A stretch of 64,000 bases of DNA from Streptomyces lincolnensis (GTDB lineage Bacteria > Actinomycetota > Actinomycetes > Streptomycetales > Streptomycetaceae), in the NCBI RefSeq assembly GCF_021173675.1, contig NZ_JAIHON010000009.1:496001-560000 (forward strand), given 5' to 3'. Below are positions 45,578-53,951 of this stretch, piece by piece; the stretch's first letter is position 1, and each line of letters opens with the position of its first letter. The notes beneath the pieces are model-generated. The model was not told where the DNA came from. It did not search any database and saw only the letters and a list, made by a program, of their open reading frames with translations. The position numbers were made by a program, and so were the translations under genes.

Positions 45578-46163
45578 GCGTGGCAAGCCCCCGGTCGAGC
45601 CCGTCACGCTCAAGATCCTCGTGGCCGGCGGCTTCGGCGTGGGCAAGACCACGCTGGTCGGCGCGGTCAGCGAGATCAAGCCGCTGCGCACCGAGGAGTA
45701 CCTCACCGAGGCCGGACGTCCGGTCGACGACACCACGGGCGTGGAAGGCAAGCACACCACCACCGTGGCCATGGACTTCGGCCGCATCACCCTCCGAGAC
45801 GACCTGGTGCTGTACCTCTTCGGCACACCGGGACAGGAACGGTTCTGGTTCATGTGGGACGAGCTCTCCGAGGGCGCGCTCGGCGCCGTCGTGCTGGCCG
45901 ACACCCGCCGGCTGGAGGACTCCTTCGCCGCCGTCGACTACTTCGAACGGCGGTCCATCCCCTTCGTCGTCGCCGTCAACTGCTTCGAGGGCGCGGCCCG
46001 TTACCCCGAGGACGACGTACGGCAGGCCCTGGACCTCGATCCCGGCGTACCGCTGCTGCTGTGCGACGCCCGGGACCGGGAGTCGGTCAAGGAGGTCCTC
46101 ATCGGTGTCGTCCGGCACGCGATGGCCTACGTCTCGGAACACCGGCAGACCGTCACGACGTGA
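45558..46163 (+). CDS. Small GTPase-like ATP/GTP-binding protein (CvnD-type)
   Basis: A 201-residue Ras/MglA-like P-loop protein. Motifs are VAGGFGVGKTTLVGAVSEIK near residue 23 (G1), DTTGVEGKH near 57 (G2) and the switch II-like FGTPGQERFWFMWDEL near 88 (G3). The G4 motif is degenerate (VAVNCFEGAARY) and G5 is CDARDRE. CvnD is the GTPase output of conservons. Its ATG overlaps the end of the oxoprolinase gene by 20 bases in another frame, with AGGAG inside that gene, so translation is linked to it and not to cvnC as usual. A hairpin follows (46171-46206). Confidence 0.93.
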
Positions 46164-46170
46164 AGCGGAC

Positions 46171-46206
46171 GCGGCCCGCACCCTCGCCGACCGGGGTACG
46201 GGCCGC
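46171..46206 (+). terminator. Hairpin after the GTPase gene
   Basis: Arms GCGGCCCG and CGGGCCGC with further pairing inside (CACCC and GGGGT), starting 7 bases after the GTPase stop. A perfect 14-bp palindrome CCACGCGCGCGTGG at 46250-46263, just beyond the glpK stop, may do the same for the converging transcript. Confidence 0.6.
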
Positions 46207-46265
46207 TGTCCGTGCGCACGGCTCACGCGCGCGAGCGGCTCCGTGCCGTCCACGCGCGCGTGGAG

Positions 46266-47786
46266 CTAGTTCTCGCCGTCCTCCTGCCAGCCGAAGCTCT
46301 TCTCCACCGCCTTGCGCCAGTTGTGGTACTCGCGGTCGCGCACCGAGGCGTCCATGGCGGGGGTCCACTCCACGTCGCGCTGCCAGTGCGCCTTGAGCTC
46401 GTCCAGGTCGTTCCACACGCCGGTGGCGAGCCCGGCCGCGTAGGCCGCCCCGAGACAGGTCGTCTCGGACACCTTGGGCCGGATCACCGGCACGTCGAGC
46501 ACGTCCGCCTGGTGCTGCATCAGCAGGTTGTTCTTCGTCATGCCGCCGTCGACCTTCAGGGTGGTGATGTGCACCCCGGAGTCCTGGAACATGGCGTCCA
46601 CGACCTCGCGCGTCTGCCAGCTCGTCGCTTCCAGCACCGCGCGGGCCAGATGGCCCTTGGTGACGTACCGGGTCAGGCCGGTGACGACACCGCGCGCGTC
46701 GGAGCGCCAGTACGGGGCGAACAGGCCGGAGAAGGCGGGCACGATGTACGCCCCGCCGTTGTCCTCCACACTCGCCGCCAGCGGTTCGATCTCGTCGGCG
46801 GTGCGGATGATGCCGAGCTGGTCCCGGAACCACTGGACCAGCGCGCCCGTTATGGCTATCGAGCCCTCCAGACAGTAGACCGGCGCCTCACCACCGATCT
46901 TGTAGCCCATCGTCGTCAGCAGGCCGTTCTTGGACGGCACCGGCCGGTTGCCGGTGTTGAGCAGCAGGAAGCTGCCCGTGCCGTAGGTGTTCTTGGCCGT
47001 GCCCACGTCGTAGCAGGCCTGTCCGAACACCGCGGCCTGCTGGTCGCCCAGCGCCGACGCGACCGGCACGCCCGCGAGCTGGCCGACCGCGGTGCCGTAG
47101 ACCTCTGCCGAGGACCTGATCTCGGGCAGGACCGCTTCGGGCACGTTCATCGCGGACAGGATGGACCGGTCCCACTGGAGGGTCTCCAGGTTCATCAGCA
47201 TCGTCCGGCCGGCGTTGGTCACGTCGGTGACGTGCCGCCCGCCGTCCGTGCCGCCGGTGAGGTTCCAGATCAGCCAGGAGTCGATGGTGCCGAACGCGAT
47301 CTCGCCGCGCTCGGCGCGGGCCCTGAGGCCGGGCACGTTGTCCAGCAACCAGGCCGCCTTGGGCCCGGAGAAGTAGCTGGCGAGCGGCAGCCCGGTCTGT
47401 TCGCGGAAACGGTCCTGCCCGTCCGTGCCGCCCAGTTGGCTGCACAGGGCCGAGGTGCGGGTGTCCTGCCACACGATCGCGTTGTGCACGGGCTTGCCCG
47501 TGGCGCGGTCCCACAGCACGGTCGTCTCGCGCTGGTTGGTGATGCCGAGCGCGCTGAGCTGGTCGGCGCGCAGTCCGGCCTTGGCGACGGCCCCGGCGAC
47601 CACCGCCTGCACCTTGGACCAGATCTCGGTGGCGTCGTGCTCCACCCACCCGGGCTTGGGGAAGATCTGGCGGTGTTCGCGCTGGTCGACGGCGACGATC
47701 GCGCCGTTGTGGTCGAAGATGATGCAGCGGCTGGAGGTGGTGCCCTGGTCGATCGCTGCGACGTACTTGTCGGCGTTGTCCGTCAT
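46266..47786 (-). CDS. glpK: Glycerol kinase
   Basis: A 506-residue FGGY-family kinase making glycerol-3-phosphate from glycerol and ATP. Clear motifs: AAIDQGTTSSRCIIFDHNG at residue 9, IVWQDTRTSALC near 105, FGTIDSWLIWNLTGG near 165, GDQQAAVFGQACY near 265 and the C-terminal VDGGMTKNNLLMQ. Length fits. The ATG has AAGGGG at good distance. It follows glpF on the same strand by about 83 bases containing a tandem repeat. No glpD and no GylR-type regulator gene is beside it, unlike the gyl operon of S. coelicolor, so this may be an additional or separated glycerol locus. Confidence 0.96.
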   Translation of the reverse strand: MTDNADKYVAAIDQGTTSSRCIIFDHNGAIVAVDQREHRQIFPKPGWVEHDATEIWSKVQAVVAGAVAKAGLRADQLSALGITNQRETTVLWDRATGKPVHNAIVWQDTRTSALCSQLGGTDGQDRFREQTGLPLASYFSGPKAAWLLDNVPGLRARAERGEIAFGTIDSWLIWNLTGGTDGGRHVTDVTNAGRTMLMNLETLQWDRSILSAMNVPEAVLPEIRSSAEVYGTAVGQLAGVPVASALGDQQAAVFGQACYDVGTAKNTYGTGSFLLLNTGNRPVPSKNGLLTTMGYKIGGEAPVYCLEGSIAITGALVQWFRDQLGIIRTADEIEPLAASVEDNGGAYIVPAFSGLFAPYWRSDARGVVTGLTRYVTKGHLARAVLEATSWQTREVVDAMFQDSGVHITTLKVDGGMTKNNLLMQHQADVLDVPVIRPKVSETTCLGAAYAAGLATGVWNDLDELKAHWQRDVEWTPAMDASVRDREYHNWRKAVEKSFGWQEDGEN

Positions 47787-47832
47787 GGCTACCCCTTGGG
47801 CTGGGTTCAGAAGGCTGCTCGGGAAGCAGGCC

Positions 47833-47884
47833 GGAAGGCTGCGTCGGAAAGCTGCGTCAGAAGGCCGCGTCAGAAGGCCGCGTT
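47833..47884. repeat. Four tandem 13-bp repeats over the glpF stop and spacer
   Basis: Four head-to-tail copies, GGAAGGCTGCGTC, GGAAAGCTGCGTC, AGAAGGCCGCGTC and AGAAGGCCGCGTT (plus strand). The last copies lie within the end of glpF, including its stop; the others fill the glpF-glpK spacer. It looks like slippage of the 3' end of the gene, and each copy repeats the TTCTGAC-type stop context. Confidence 0.8.
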
Positions 47885-48619
47885 GTAGATGAGGCCGGAG
47901 AGAGCGCCGCCGATCAGCGGGCCGACGACCGGGATCCACGCGTAACCCCAGTCGGACGTGCCCTTGTTGGGAATCGGCAGGAAGGTGTGCACGACGCGCG
48001 GGCCGAGGTCACGCGCCGGGTTGATGGCGTAGCCGGTCGGTCCGCCGAGGGAGAGCCCGATGCCGACGACCAGCAACGACACGATCAGCACCAGCGTGCC
48101 GGACTCACCGAGCCCCGTGGTCAGGCCGAAGGCGAGGATCGGCAGGACGAGCCCGATGGTGGCGATGATCTCCGTCATCAGGTTGGCGACCGGGTTCCGG
48201 ATCTCCGGGATGGTGGAGAAGATGCCGAGCGTCGGCAGCGGTTCGTCGGCCGTGCCCTCCGTGGTGCCCGTCTTGCTCACATTGGCCTGGAACTGCGCGA
48301 AGTACGTGAGATAGCAGAGCACGGCACCCAGCATCGCGCCGACCAGCTGGCCCAGCACATAGACCCAGACCTTGCCCCACTCGCCGGTGTCGACGGCGAT
48401 GCCCAGGGTGACGGCCGGGTTGAGGTGTCCGCCGGACAGGGGCGCGGCGGTGTAGGCGCCCGCCAGCACTCCGAAACCCCAGCCGAACGCGATCACGATC
48501 CATCCCGCTGCGCGTGCCTTGGAGTATCTGAGGGTGACGGCGGCGCAGACGCCGGCGCCGAACAGGATCAGGATCGCGGTACCGATGGTCTCGCCGACGA
48601 AAATGTCTCCGTTGCTCAT
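47870..48619 (-). CDS. glpF: Glycerol uptake facilitator (aquaglyceroporin)
   Basis: A 249-residue MIP-family channel for glycerol with six transmembrane helices and two half-helices. The two NPA motifs are intact: GGHLNPAVTLGIAV near residue 65 and GYAINPARDLGPR near 200. The Asp after NPAR is the mark of glycerol-conducting channels, as opposed to water-only ones. It precedes glpK in the same operon. The ATG at 48619 has GGAGCC before it. The 319-base upstream region (48620-48938) must hold the promoter; I see no gene there and no clear GylR-type operator. Confidence 0.95.
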   Translation of the reverse strand: MSNGDIFVGETIGTAILILFGAGVCAAVTLRYSKARAAGWIVIAFGWGFGVLAGAYTAAPLSGGHLNPAVTLGIAVDTGEWGKVWVYVLGQLVGAMLGAVLCYLTYFAQFQANVSKTGTTEGTADEPLPTLGIFSTIPEIRNPVANLMTEIIATIGLVLPILAFGLTTGLGESGTLVLIVSLLVVGIGLSLGGPTGYAINPARDLGPRVVHTFLPIPNKGTSDWGYAWIPVVGPLIGGALSGLIYNAAF

Positions 48620-48921
48620 GGCGGCTCCTAGGCCCTGGCCCGGGACGAGCGGCCCCGGTCCTCCGTGCAGGGTGCGGTTCCCTTGGCGAACTGCCGAAGG
48701 GCAGGGAGGATCCCGCGCCCCGCCCGGCGTCCGCGACGAGCGTGCCGTCGCAGCCGAATCGCCGGTGGGGGTATGGGCCTCGGCTCAGGTGGGCCCACGC
48801 GGCGCAGTGCCTGAATACGCCGAGAATGTACGGCGATGTCGACCGACACCGGAAGTGTTCACCGGCGTCCAGGGAGCGTCAAGGTCGGTGACGGCAACGG
48901 TTGAGGTCCGTGCGGCCGAGT

Positions 48922-48954
48922 CGCGCGCGGGGTGGGGCCTACCCCGCCCGCGCG
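48922..48954 (-). terminator. Hairpin that includes the EAL-GGDEF gene stop codon
   Basis: CGCGCGCGGGGT and ACCCCGCCCGCGCG pair with a small bulge and a 7-base loop. The TAG stop of the minus-strand gene lies in this hairpin. It probably ends that transcript and insulates glpF. Confidence 0.5.
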
Positions 48955-50564
48955 GTCGTCGCTCCCGTCCCGCGTCGGATCTCGTGTCCGGGCAGCCCGG
49001 CACGCCCCAGTACCCAACTCGCCCCGTCCAGCGACTTCGCCGCCTGCTTGAGCGGGGCCAGACAGGCGGCCGCCTCCCGGTGGTCGGTCACACTGCCCGG
49101 CGGGCACACCACCGTGGCCAGGGACAGCGTCACGGGCCGTCCGCCCGCCGACCAGGGAACATCCAGCACGGAGGCGGCCAGCGGTTCCAGTCCCTCCGGT
49201 TCGGCGAGCACCAGGAAGTCGTCGCCGCCGATGTGACCGACGCGGGTGCTGTCCGACGCCGTGTGCTGCAACGCCCGTCCCACCGACCGGATCAGCTCGT
49301 CACCCGCGGCGAAACCGGCGCCGTCGTTGACCCGCTTGAAGTGGTCGACGTCCAGCCAACTCAGCGCGACCGTCCGACCGTCCGCGATCCTCCGGTCGAC
49401 CTCGCCGGTGATCGCGTCCGAACCGGGCAGCCGCGTCAGCGGGTTGAGGCCGACGGCCTCCTCGACCCGGCTCTCGGCGAGCGCCCGTACCAGGTCGGCG
49501 AGGCGTACGACGCCCACGCACCGGCCGTACCGGTCGACGACGGCGACGTCGTCCGACGTACGGTCCCGGTCGCCGACGGCCACCACGTCCAGGACCTCCC
49601 ACGCGGTGGCGTCGACGCCCACCGTCCGGGGCGGATCACCGAGTTTGGCGGCGGGCCGGTCGGCGTACAGAGCGTGTCCGTAGCGCCCCGACATGGACAG
49701 CAGGAAGCGGGAGCGGTGCACCGAGCGCACCGGCGCCCCGTCCCGGTCCACCAGCAGTACCCCGGACACCTCGGGCGAGCCGGTCAGCAGGGCCCGCACC
49801 TGGCTCGCGGAGGCGGTGGCGGGCAGCAGCGCGGCCGGCCGTACGAACTCCCGCACGGTGGGCCCCGACCGGGGCGTCTGGACGAGGCCGGGGGAGCGGG
49901 GCGGAACGTAGACGTCCGCCACGGGCAACCGGGACGGCGGCGCGAACAGCTCACCCTGTGCCAGCTGCGCACCGGCCGACAGGGCCGCCGCGCACTGCCG
50001 CTCGGTCTCCACGCCCTCGACGCACAGCAGCGCGCCCGACTCGTCGCACAGGGCCCGCATCGCCCGCACCGCCGCCGGCCGCTCCGGCAAGGACGCGTCG
50101 AGCTTCACCAGGTCGGGTGCGATGTCGAGGAGCAGCCGCAGAGGTACGTCCCCGTCGCCGACGCCGTCCGCGCTGATCCGGAACCCCTGCTCCCGCAGTC
50201 CGCCGACCGTCTCCAGCAGCGCCTGCTGCGGTACGTGGGTGTACGGCGGATTGATGTCGACCGTCACCTCCCACGGCAGCCGCCCCGCCTGGCGCACGGC
50301 GTCGTGCAGCGGTGAGAGGCCGCCGAGGTCGGCGAGCGTCCCGGCGAACACGTTGACGTGCAGCGGCAGCAGCGACTCCCTGCGGATGGCCGTACGGACC
50401 GCCAGCACCGCGAGCCGGCCGTCGAGTTCGGGGTCACGACGGGCCTCCGCGAGGATGTCACCCGTCTCCGGTCGGGCGAGTATCTCCAGCCCCGCGACCC
50501 CGCCGGTCGTCAGATTGACCACCGGTTGGAAAGCGAAGCGGAGAGTGTCCGTCCAGGAGTGCAC
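48939..50564 (-). CDS. EAL-CBS-GGDEF protein (c-di-GMP related, partly degenerate)
   Basis: A 541-residue cytoplasmic protein with three parts. First, residues 1-230 are an EAL domain (EILARP, VNVFAGTL, VKLDASL, CVEGVETERQ). Second, a CBS pair spans about 255-370. Third, a GGDEF domain is at about 380-535 with signature IGGDDF. In the EAL part the usual DDFGTG reads DGVGDG and the metal-binding Glu of EITE reads DIN, so phosphodiesterase activity is doubtful. The GGDDF variant may still be active, and there is no RxxD inhibitory site. CBS domains sense adenosyl nucleotides, so it may couple these to c-di-GMP. Start choice (GTG 50564 or 50591) is uncertain as neither has a ribosome site. Confidence 0.85.
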   Translation of the reverse strand: MHSWTDTLRFAFQPVVNLTTGGVAGLEILARPETGDILAEARRDPELDGRLAVLAVRTAIRRESLLPLHVNVFAGTLADLGGLSPLHDAVRQAGRLPWEVTVDINPPYTHVPQQALLETVGGLREQGFRISADGVGDGDVPLRLLLDIAPDLVKLDASLPERPAAVRAMRALCDESGALLCVEGVETERQCAAALSAGAQLAQGELFAPPSRLPVADVYVPPRSPGLVQTPRSGPTVREFVRPAALLPATASASQVRALLTGSPEVSGVLLVDRDGAPVRSVHRSRFLLSMSGRYGHALYADRPAAKLGDPPRTVGVDATAWEVLDVVAVGDRDRTSDDVAVVDRYGRCVGVVRLADLVRALAESRVEEAVGLNPLTRLPGSDAITGEVDRRIADGRTVALSWLDVDHFKRVNDGAGFAAGDELIRSVGRALQHTASDSTRVGHIGGDDFLVLAEPEGLEPLAASVLDVPWSAGGRPVTLSLATVVCPPGSVTDHREAAACLAPLKQAAKSLDGASWVLGRAGLPGHEIRRGTGATTARAG

Positions 50565-50714
50565 GGGAGCATGATGGCGCTGTCGGCGCACGCCCAGGCG
50601 CAGTTCACGCGACGTTCACGCAGGATTCCGGGTCGGTCACGCAGCGTACGGGAAGCGCTTGTCGGTCCCGGGCCGCTCCGAGGTACCGTCCGGCCGCGCC
50701 GAGCGGTCCCCTCC

Positions 50715-51905
50715 TCACCGCACCGCGATCACCGCCGACCCGTGCCCGAACAGCCCCTGGTTCGCGGTGATGCCCACGCGCGCGCCCGGCACCTGACGGT
50801 CTTCGGCCGTGCCCCGCAACTGCCAGGTCACCTCGCAGACCTGGGCGATCGCCTGAGCCGGAACGGCCTCGCCGAAGGACGCCAGCCCACCGCTGGAGTT
50901 CACCGGTATGCGTCCGCCCGGGGCCGTCGCACCCTCCCGAAGCAGCTTCGCGCCCTCTCCCTCACCGCACAGCCCCAGATCCTCGTACCACTGCAACTCC
51001 AGGGCGGTGGACAGGTCGTACACCTCCGCCACGGAGAGATCCTCGGGTCCGATGCCCGCCTCGTCGTACGCCGTCCGTGCGATGGACGCCCGGAAGGTCT
51101 CCGTCGCCGACGCGACCGCCACCGCGGAGTCCGTCGCGATCTCGGGCAGGTCCAGCACGGTGCTGGGGTAGCGCGGCGTGACCGTGGACACGGCCCGGAT
51201 GCGCACCGGATCCACCACCCCGCGCCGGCGCGCGAACTCCATGCTCGACAGCACCACGGCGGCCCCTCCGTCGGAGGTCGCGCAGATGTCCAGCAGCCGC
51301 AGCGGGTCGGCGACCATGGCGGAGGCGGCGACCTCCTCGGCGGTGACCCGCTTGCGGTAGCGCGCGTACGGATTCAGCACGCCCGAGGCCGCGTTCTTCA
51401 CCTTGACCTGTGCGAAGTCCTCCATGGTGTCGCCGTGCACGGCCATCCGCCGACGCGCGTACAGCCCGAAGTACGTCGGGTTGGTCGCCCCGAGGACGCG
51501 GAAGCGCAGCCAGTCCGGATCGTCCGGCCGGTCACCGCCCGCGGGCCGGAAGAACCCCTTCGGCGCGGCATCCGCCCCCACCACCAGCACCACGTCCGCG
51601 CGACCGGCGAGGATCTGCACGCGCGCGGTGTCGATGGCCTGGGCCCCCGAAGCGCACGCCGCGTACACGCTGGTGACCCGCGCGCCCTGCCAGCCCAGCG
51701 CCTTGGCGAAGGTCGCCCCGGCCACATACCCCGGATAGCCGCCCCGCACGGTGTCCGCGCCGACGATCGAGCCGACCTCCCGCCAGTCCAGCCCCGCGTC
51801 GGCGAGCGCCGCCCGGGCCGCCGCCACGCCGTACTCGACGAACCCCCGCCCCCACTTGCCCCATGGGTGCATGCCCGCGCCCAGTACCGCCACGTCAGCC
51901 GTCAT
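50715..51905 (-). CDS. Thiolase-like / lipid-transfer (SCPx-type) protein
   Basis: A 396-residue thiolase-fold protein of the lipid-transfer/acetyl-CoA acetyltransferase-like group. The nucleophile-position Cys is in SVYAACASGAQAIDT near residue 85, and the later NSSGGLASFGEAVPA and QGLFGHGSAV take the place of the thiolase HAFA and CxG motifs, which are not fully conserved. Such proteins work with a DUF35 partner, for example as acyl-CoA aldolases in sterol side-chain breakdown. The ATG overlaps the DUF35 stop (ATGA), so the two are produced together. The exact reaction is not clear. Confidence 0.85.
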   Translation of the reverse strand: MTADVAVLGAGMHPWGKWGRGFVEYGVAAARAALADAGLDWREVGSIVGADTVRGGYPGYVAGATFAKALGWQGARVTSVYAACASGAQAIDTARVQILAGRADVVLVVGADAAPKGFFRPAGGDRPDDPDWLRFRVLGATNPTYFGLYARRRMAVHGDTMEDFAQVKVKNAASGVLNPYARYRKRVTAEEVAASAMVADPLRLLDICATSDGGAAVVLSSMEFARRRGVVDPVRIRAVSTVTPRYPSTVLDLPEIATDSAVAVASATETFRASIARTAYDEAGIGPEDLSVAEVYDLSTALELQWYEDLGLCGEGEGAKLLREGATAPGGRIPVNSSGGLASFGEAVPAQAIAQVCEVTWQLRGTAEDRQVPGARVGITANQGLFGHGSAVIAVR

Positions 51906-52348
51906 GCCCTCACCCCCGTCGGCCGCCACTGCCAGGTCGTCCAGACCGTCTCCGTGTCCTCATGGAGCACGCCGGGCACGACCTCCACCTCCATGCCCAC
52001 CGCGAGTTCGGCCGGGGTGACTCCGGGAACCGCCTGTCCCAGCACCACCATCCGCTCCGCCTCCAGCTCCACAGCGATCAACGTGTACGGCTCCCACGGA
52101 AGTTCCGGGTCGGTCACATACGGTGACGGAGGCCGGTACCGACCGTCCGTGTAGGACCAGACGCGCCCGCGCCGGGAGAGGGGCACCTCCTCCAGATCGG
52201 CGCCCTGGCACCCGGGGTTGCGGCAGCGGACGTCCTCGCGGGGGAAGAAGACCGAGGCGCAGGCGCGGCAGCGTGTGCCGAGCAGACTGAAGTTCTCTCC
52301 GTCCCCGGCGAACCACCGGGCGACGACGGGAGTGCGCGTGCGGGACAT
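51902..52348 (-). CDS. DUF35 zinc-ribbon/OB-fold protein
   Basis: A 148-residue protein. The N-terminal rubredoxin-like zinc ribbon has four Cys (TRCRACASVFFPRED then CRNPGC) at about residues 27-48, and an OB-fold DUF35 domain follows (GRVWSYTDGRY, LIAVELEAERMVVLGQ). DUF35 proteins pair with thiolase-like enzymes and bind acyl-CoA. It overlaps the thiolase-like gene by four bases. A strong GGGAGGGAAC ribosome site precedes its ATG. This pair stands alone, so the pathway is unknown; a sterol or fatty acyl substrate is a fair guess. Confidence 0.9.
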   Translation of the reverse strand: MSRTRTPVVARWFAGDGENFSLLGTRCRACASVFFPREDVRCRNPGCQGADLEEVPLSRRGRVWSYTDGRYRPPSPYVTDPELPWEPYTLIAVELEAERMVVLGQAVPGVTPAELAVGMEVEVVPGVLHEDTETVWTTWQWRPTGVRA

Positions 52349-52503
52349 GTTCCCTCCCTGACCGAGCGGAACTGACGGGTCGTCAGAAGTCTGCCACGCG
52401 TGTCCTCCCAAGGGCAGGGCCCGTCACAGTCGGCCGCTCCGCGGGGTGAAACCGCATCCGATCGCTTCCCCCACGCAACATGCTCCTGATAGATGCAGGA
52501 GAC

Positions 52504-53343
52504 ATGACACGACTCTCCAGTGCGGCACGCAGGCTGGTCACCGCTTTCGCCGCCCTGCTGGCCCTGACCGCGGCCTCCGCCCCCGCCCAGGCCTTCCCCG
52601 CCGAGGCCGCCCCCTCACGAGCAGGCGCCGACCCCAAGGCGCCGGCGGACTTCGTGGCCCTGAGAACCGTGGACCCGACGATCATCCAGGAGATGCGATA
52701 CCTTACCCGTCACAACTTCGTCGGCGAGCGCATCGACGGCTATCGGCAGCCCCTGTGCATCCTCACCCGGCCCGCGGCGCAGGCCCTGCACAAGGCGCAG
52801 CGGAAGCTGCTCCGCCAGGGCTACAGCCTCAAGGTCTACGACTGCTACCGGCCCCAGCGCGCCGTGAACCACTTCGTCCGCTGGGCCAAGGACCTCGAAG
52901 ACCAGGCCATGAAGGGCGAGTTCTATCCCGACGTCGACAAGACCCGGCTGTTCGAGGACGGTTACATCGCCGAGAAGTCGGGGCACAGCCGAGGCTCGAC
53001 CATGGACCTCACCCTCGTGAAGCTCCCCGCCAGCCCGACCAGGCCGTATGTGCCGGGCGAGCCCCTGGTGCCCTGTTACGCGCCCAGGAGTGAGCGATTT
53101 CCGGACAACTCCGTGGACATGGGCACCGGGTTCGACTGCTTCGACACCCTCTCGCACACCCTCGATCCCCGTATCCAAGGGACCCAGCGCGCCAACCGCC
53201 TGCTCCTCAAGAGCACTCTGGAAGGCCTCGGCTTCGTCAATCTCGCCGAGGAGTGGTGGCACTACACCTACAAGCCCGAGCCCTACCCGGACACCTACTT
53301 CGACTTCCCGGTCTCCGCAAAGTCGCTGACCAAGGGCCCTTGA
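52504..53343 (+). CDS. Secreted VanX-like D-Ala-D-Ala dipeptidase
   Basis: A 279-residue zinc peptidase of the M15D family. A signal peptide (RRLVTAFAALLALTAASA, cleaved near residue 28) sends it outside, unlike VanX of resistance clusters. Zinc ligands are the His and Asp of SGHSRGSTMDLTL (about residues 161-168) and His 253 in EEWWHYTY, with catalytic Glu 250. It should split D-Ala-D-Ala or trim wall peptides. No vanHA or vanSR genes are near, so it is more likely for peptidoglycan turnover than resistance. The ATG at 52504 is close to its AGGAG; a start at 52480 is possible. Confidence 0.88.
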   Translation: MTRLSSAARRLVTAFAALLALTAASAPAQAFPAEAAPSRAGADPKAPADFVALRTVDPTIIQEMRYLTRHNFVGERIDGYRQPLCILTRPAAQALHKAQRKLLRQGYSLKVYDCYRPQRAVNHFVRWAKDLEDQAMKGEFYPDVDKTRLFEDGYIAEKSGHSRGSTMDLTLVKLPASPTRPYVPGEPLVPCYAPRSERFPDNSVDMGTGFDCFDTLSHTLDPRIQGTQRANRLLLKSTLEGLGFVNLAEEWWHYTYKPEPYPDTYFDFPVSAKSLTKGP

Positions 53344-53412
53344 GACCGGATCGGAGGAAAAACGAGCCTCCGCCGGAGTACGCCCTTCCGTTGATCGGAT
53401 ACAGTCCGCCGC

Positions 53413-53949
53413 GTGTCCGAAACTCAGCACCCCTACCCCAACTCCACGCCCGGCTCCCACTGTTCGAGCTGTGGAGCTCTCTACGAAGAGGGCGTCTCCG
53501 GCTGGCCCCGCACCTGCCCGGCCTGCCACACCGTGGCCTACCGCAACCCGCTCCCCGTCGCGGTGGCCCTCCAGCCCGTGTACGACACACAGGGCACCGC
53601 CCTCGTGGTCATCACCCGAACCGTCGAACCCGCGCGCGGAGGCATCGCGCTGCCCGGCGGCTACATCGACGACCGTGAGGACTGGCGACAGGCCGTCGTC
53701 CGTGAGCTCAAGGAAGAGACCGGCATCGACGCGGCGAGCCGTGACGTACGGCTCGTCGACGCGATGAGCTCGCAGGACGGACACCTGCTCCTGCTCGGTG
53801 TGCTGCCGGAGCGCCCGGCCGACGGCCTGCCGCCCTCCGCCGCCACGGACGAGACCGAGGGCTGGCACCTCCTGCGCAGGCCGGAGGAGCTCGCCTTCCC
53901 GCTGCACACGGCGGCCGTGCGGGCCTGGTTCGAGGGCCGCTACCTCTGA
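53413..53949 (+). CDS. NUDIX hydrolase with an N-terminal zinc ribbon
   Basis: A 178-residue NUDIX enzyme. The complete NUDIX box GYIDDREDW...VVRELKEETGI lies at about residues 85-107 with both Glu pairs intact. An N-terminal zinc ribbon (HCSSCG and CPACH) is like that of NADH pyrophosphatase-type members. Substrate is probably a nucleotide-diphosphate compound, not further resolved. It starts with GTG at 53413; the -10-like TACAGT ends 8 bases before, suggesting a leaderless message. It converges with the GH31 gene with only two bases between the stops. Confidence 0.88.
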   Translation: MSETQHPYPNSTPGSHCSSCGALYEEGVSGWPRTCPACHTVAYRNPLPVAVALQPVYDTQGTALVVITRTVEPARGGIALPGGYIDDREDWRQAVVRELKEETGIDAASRDVRLVDAMSSQDGHLLLLGVLPERPADGLPPSAATDETEGWHLLRRPEELAFPLHTAAVRAWFEGRYL

Positions 53950-53951
53950 CC

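Noticed and set aside
46266..48619. This locus being the classical gyl glycerol operon
   Set aside because: glpF and glpK are present but no gylR or glpD gene is adjacent, so the full gyl arrangement is not supported.
52504..53343. Part of a vancomycin-resistance cluster
   Set aside because: The dipeptidase is secreted and stands alone; no vanH, vanA or vanRS genes are near.
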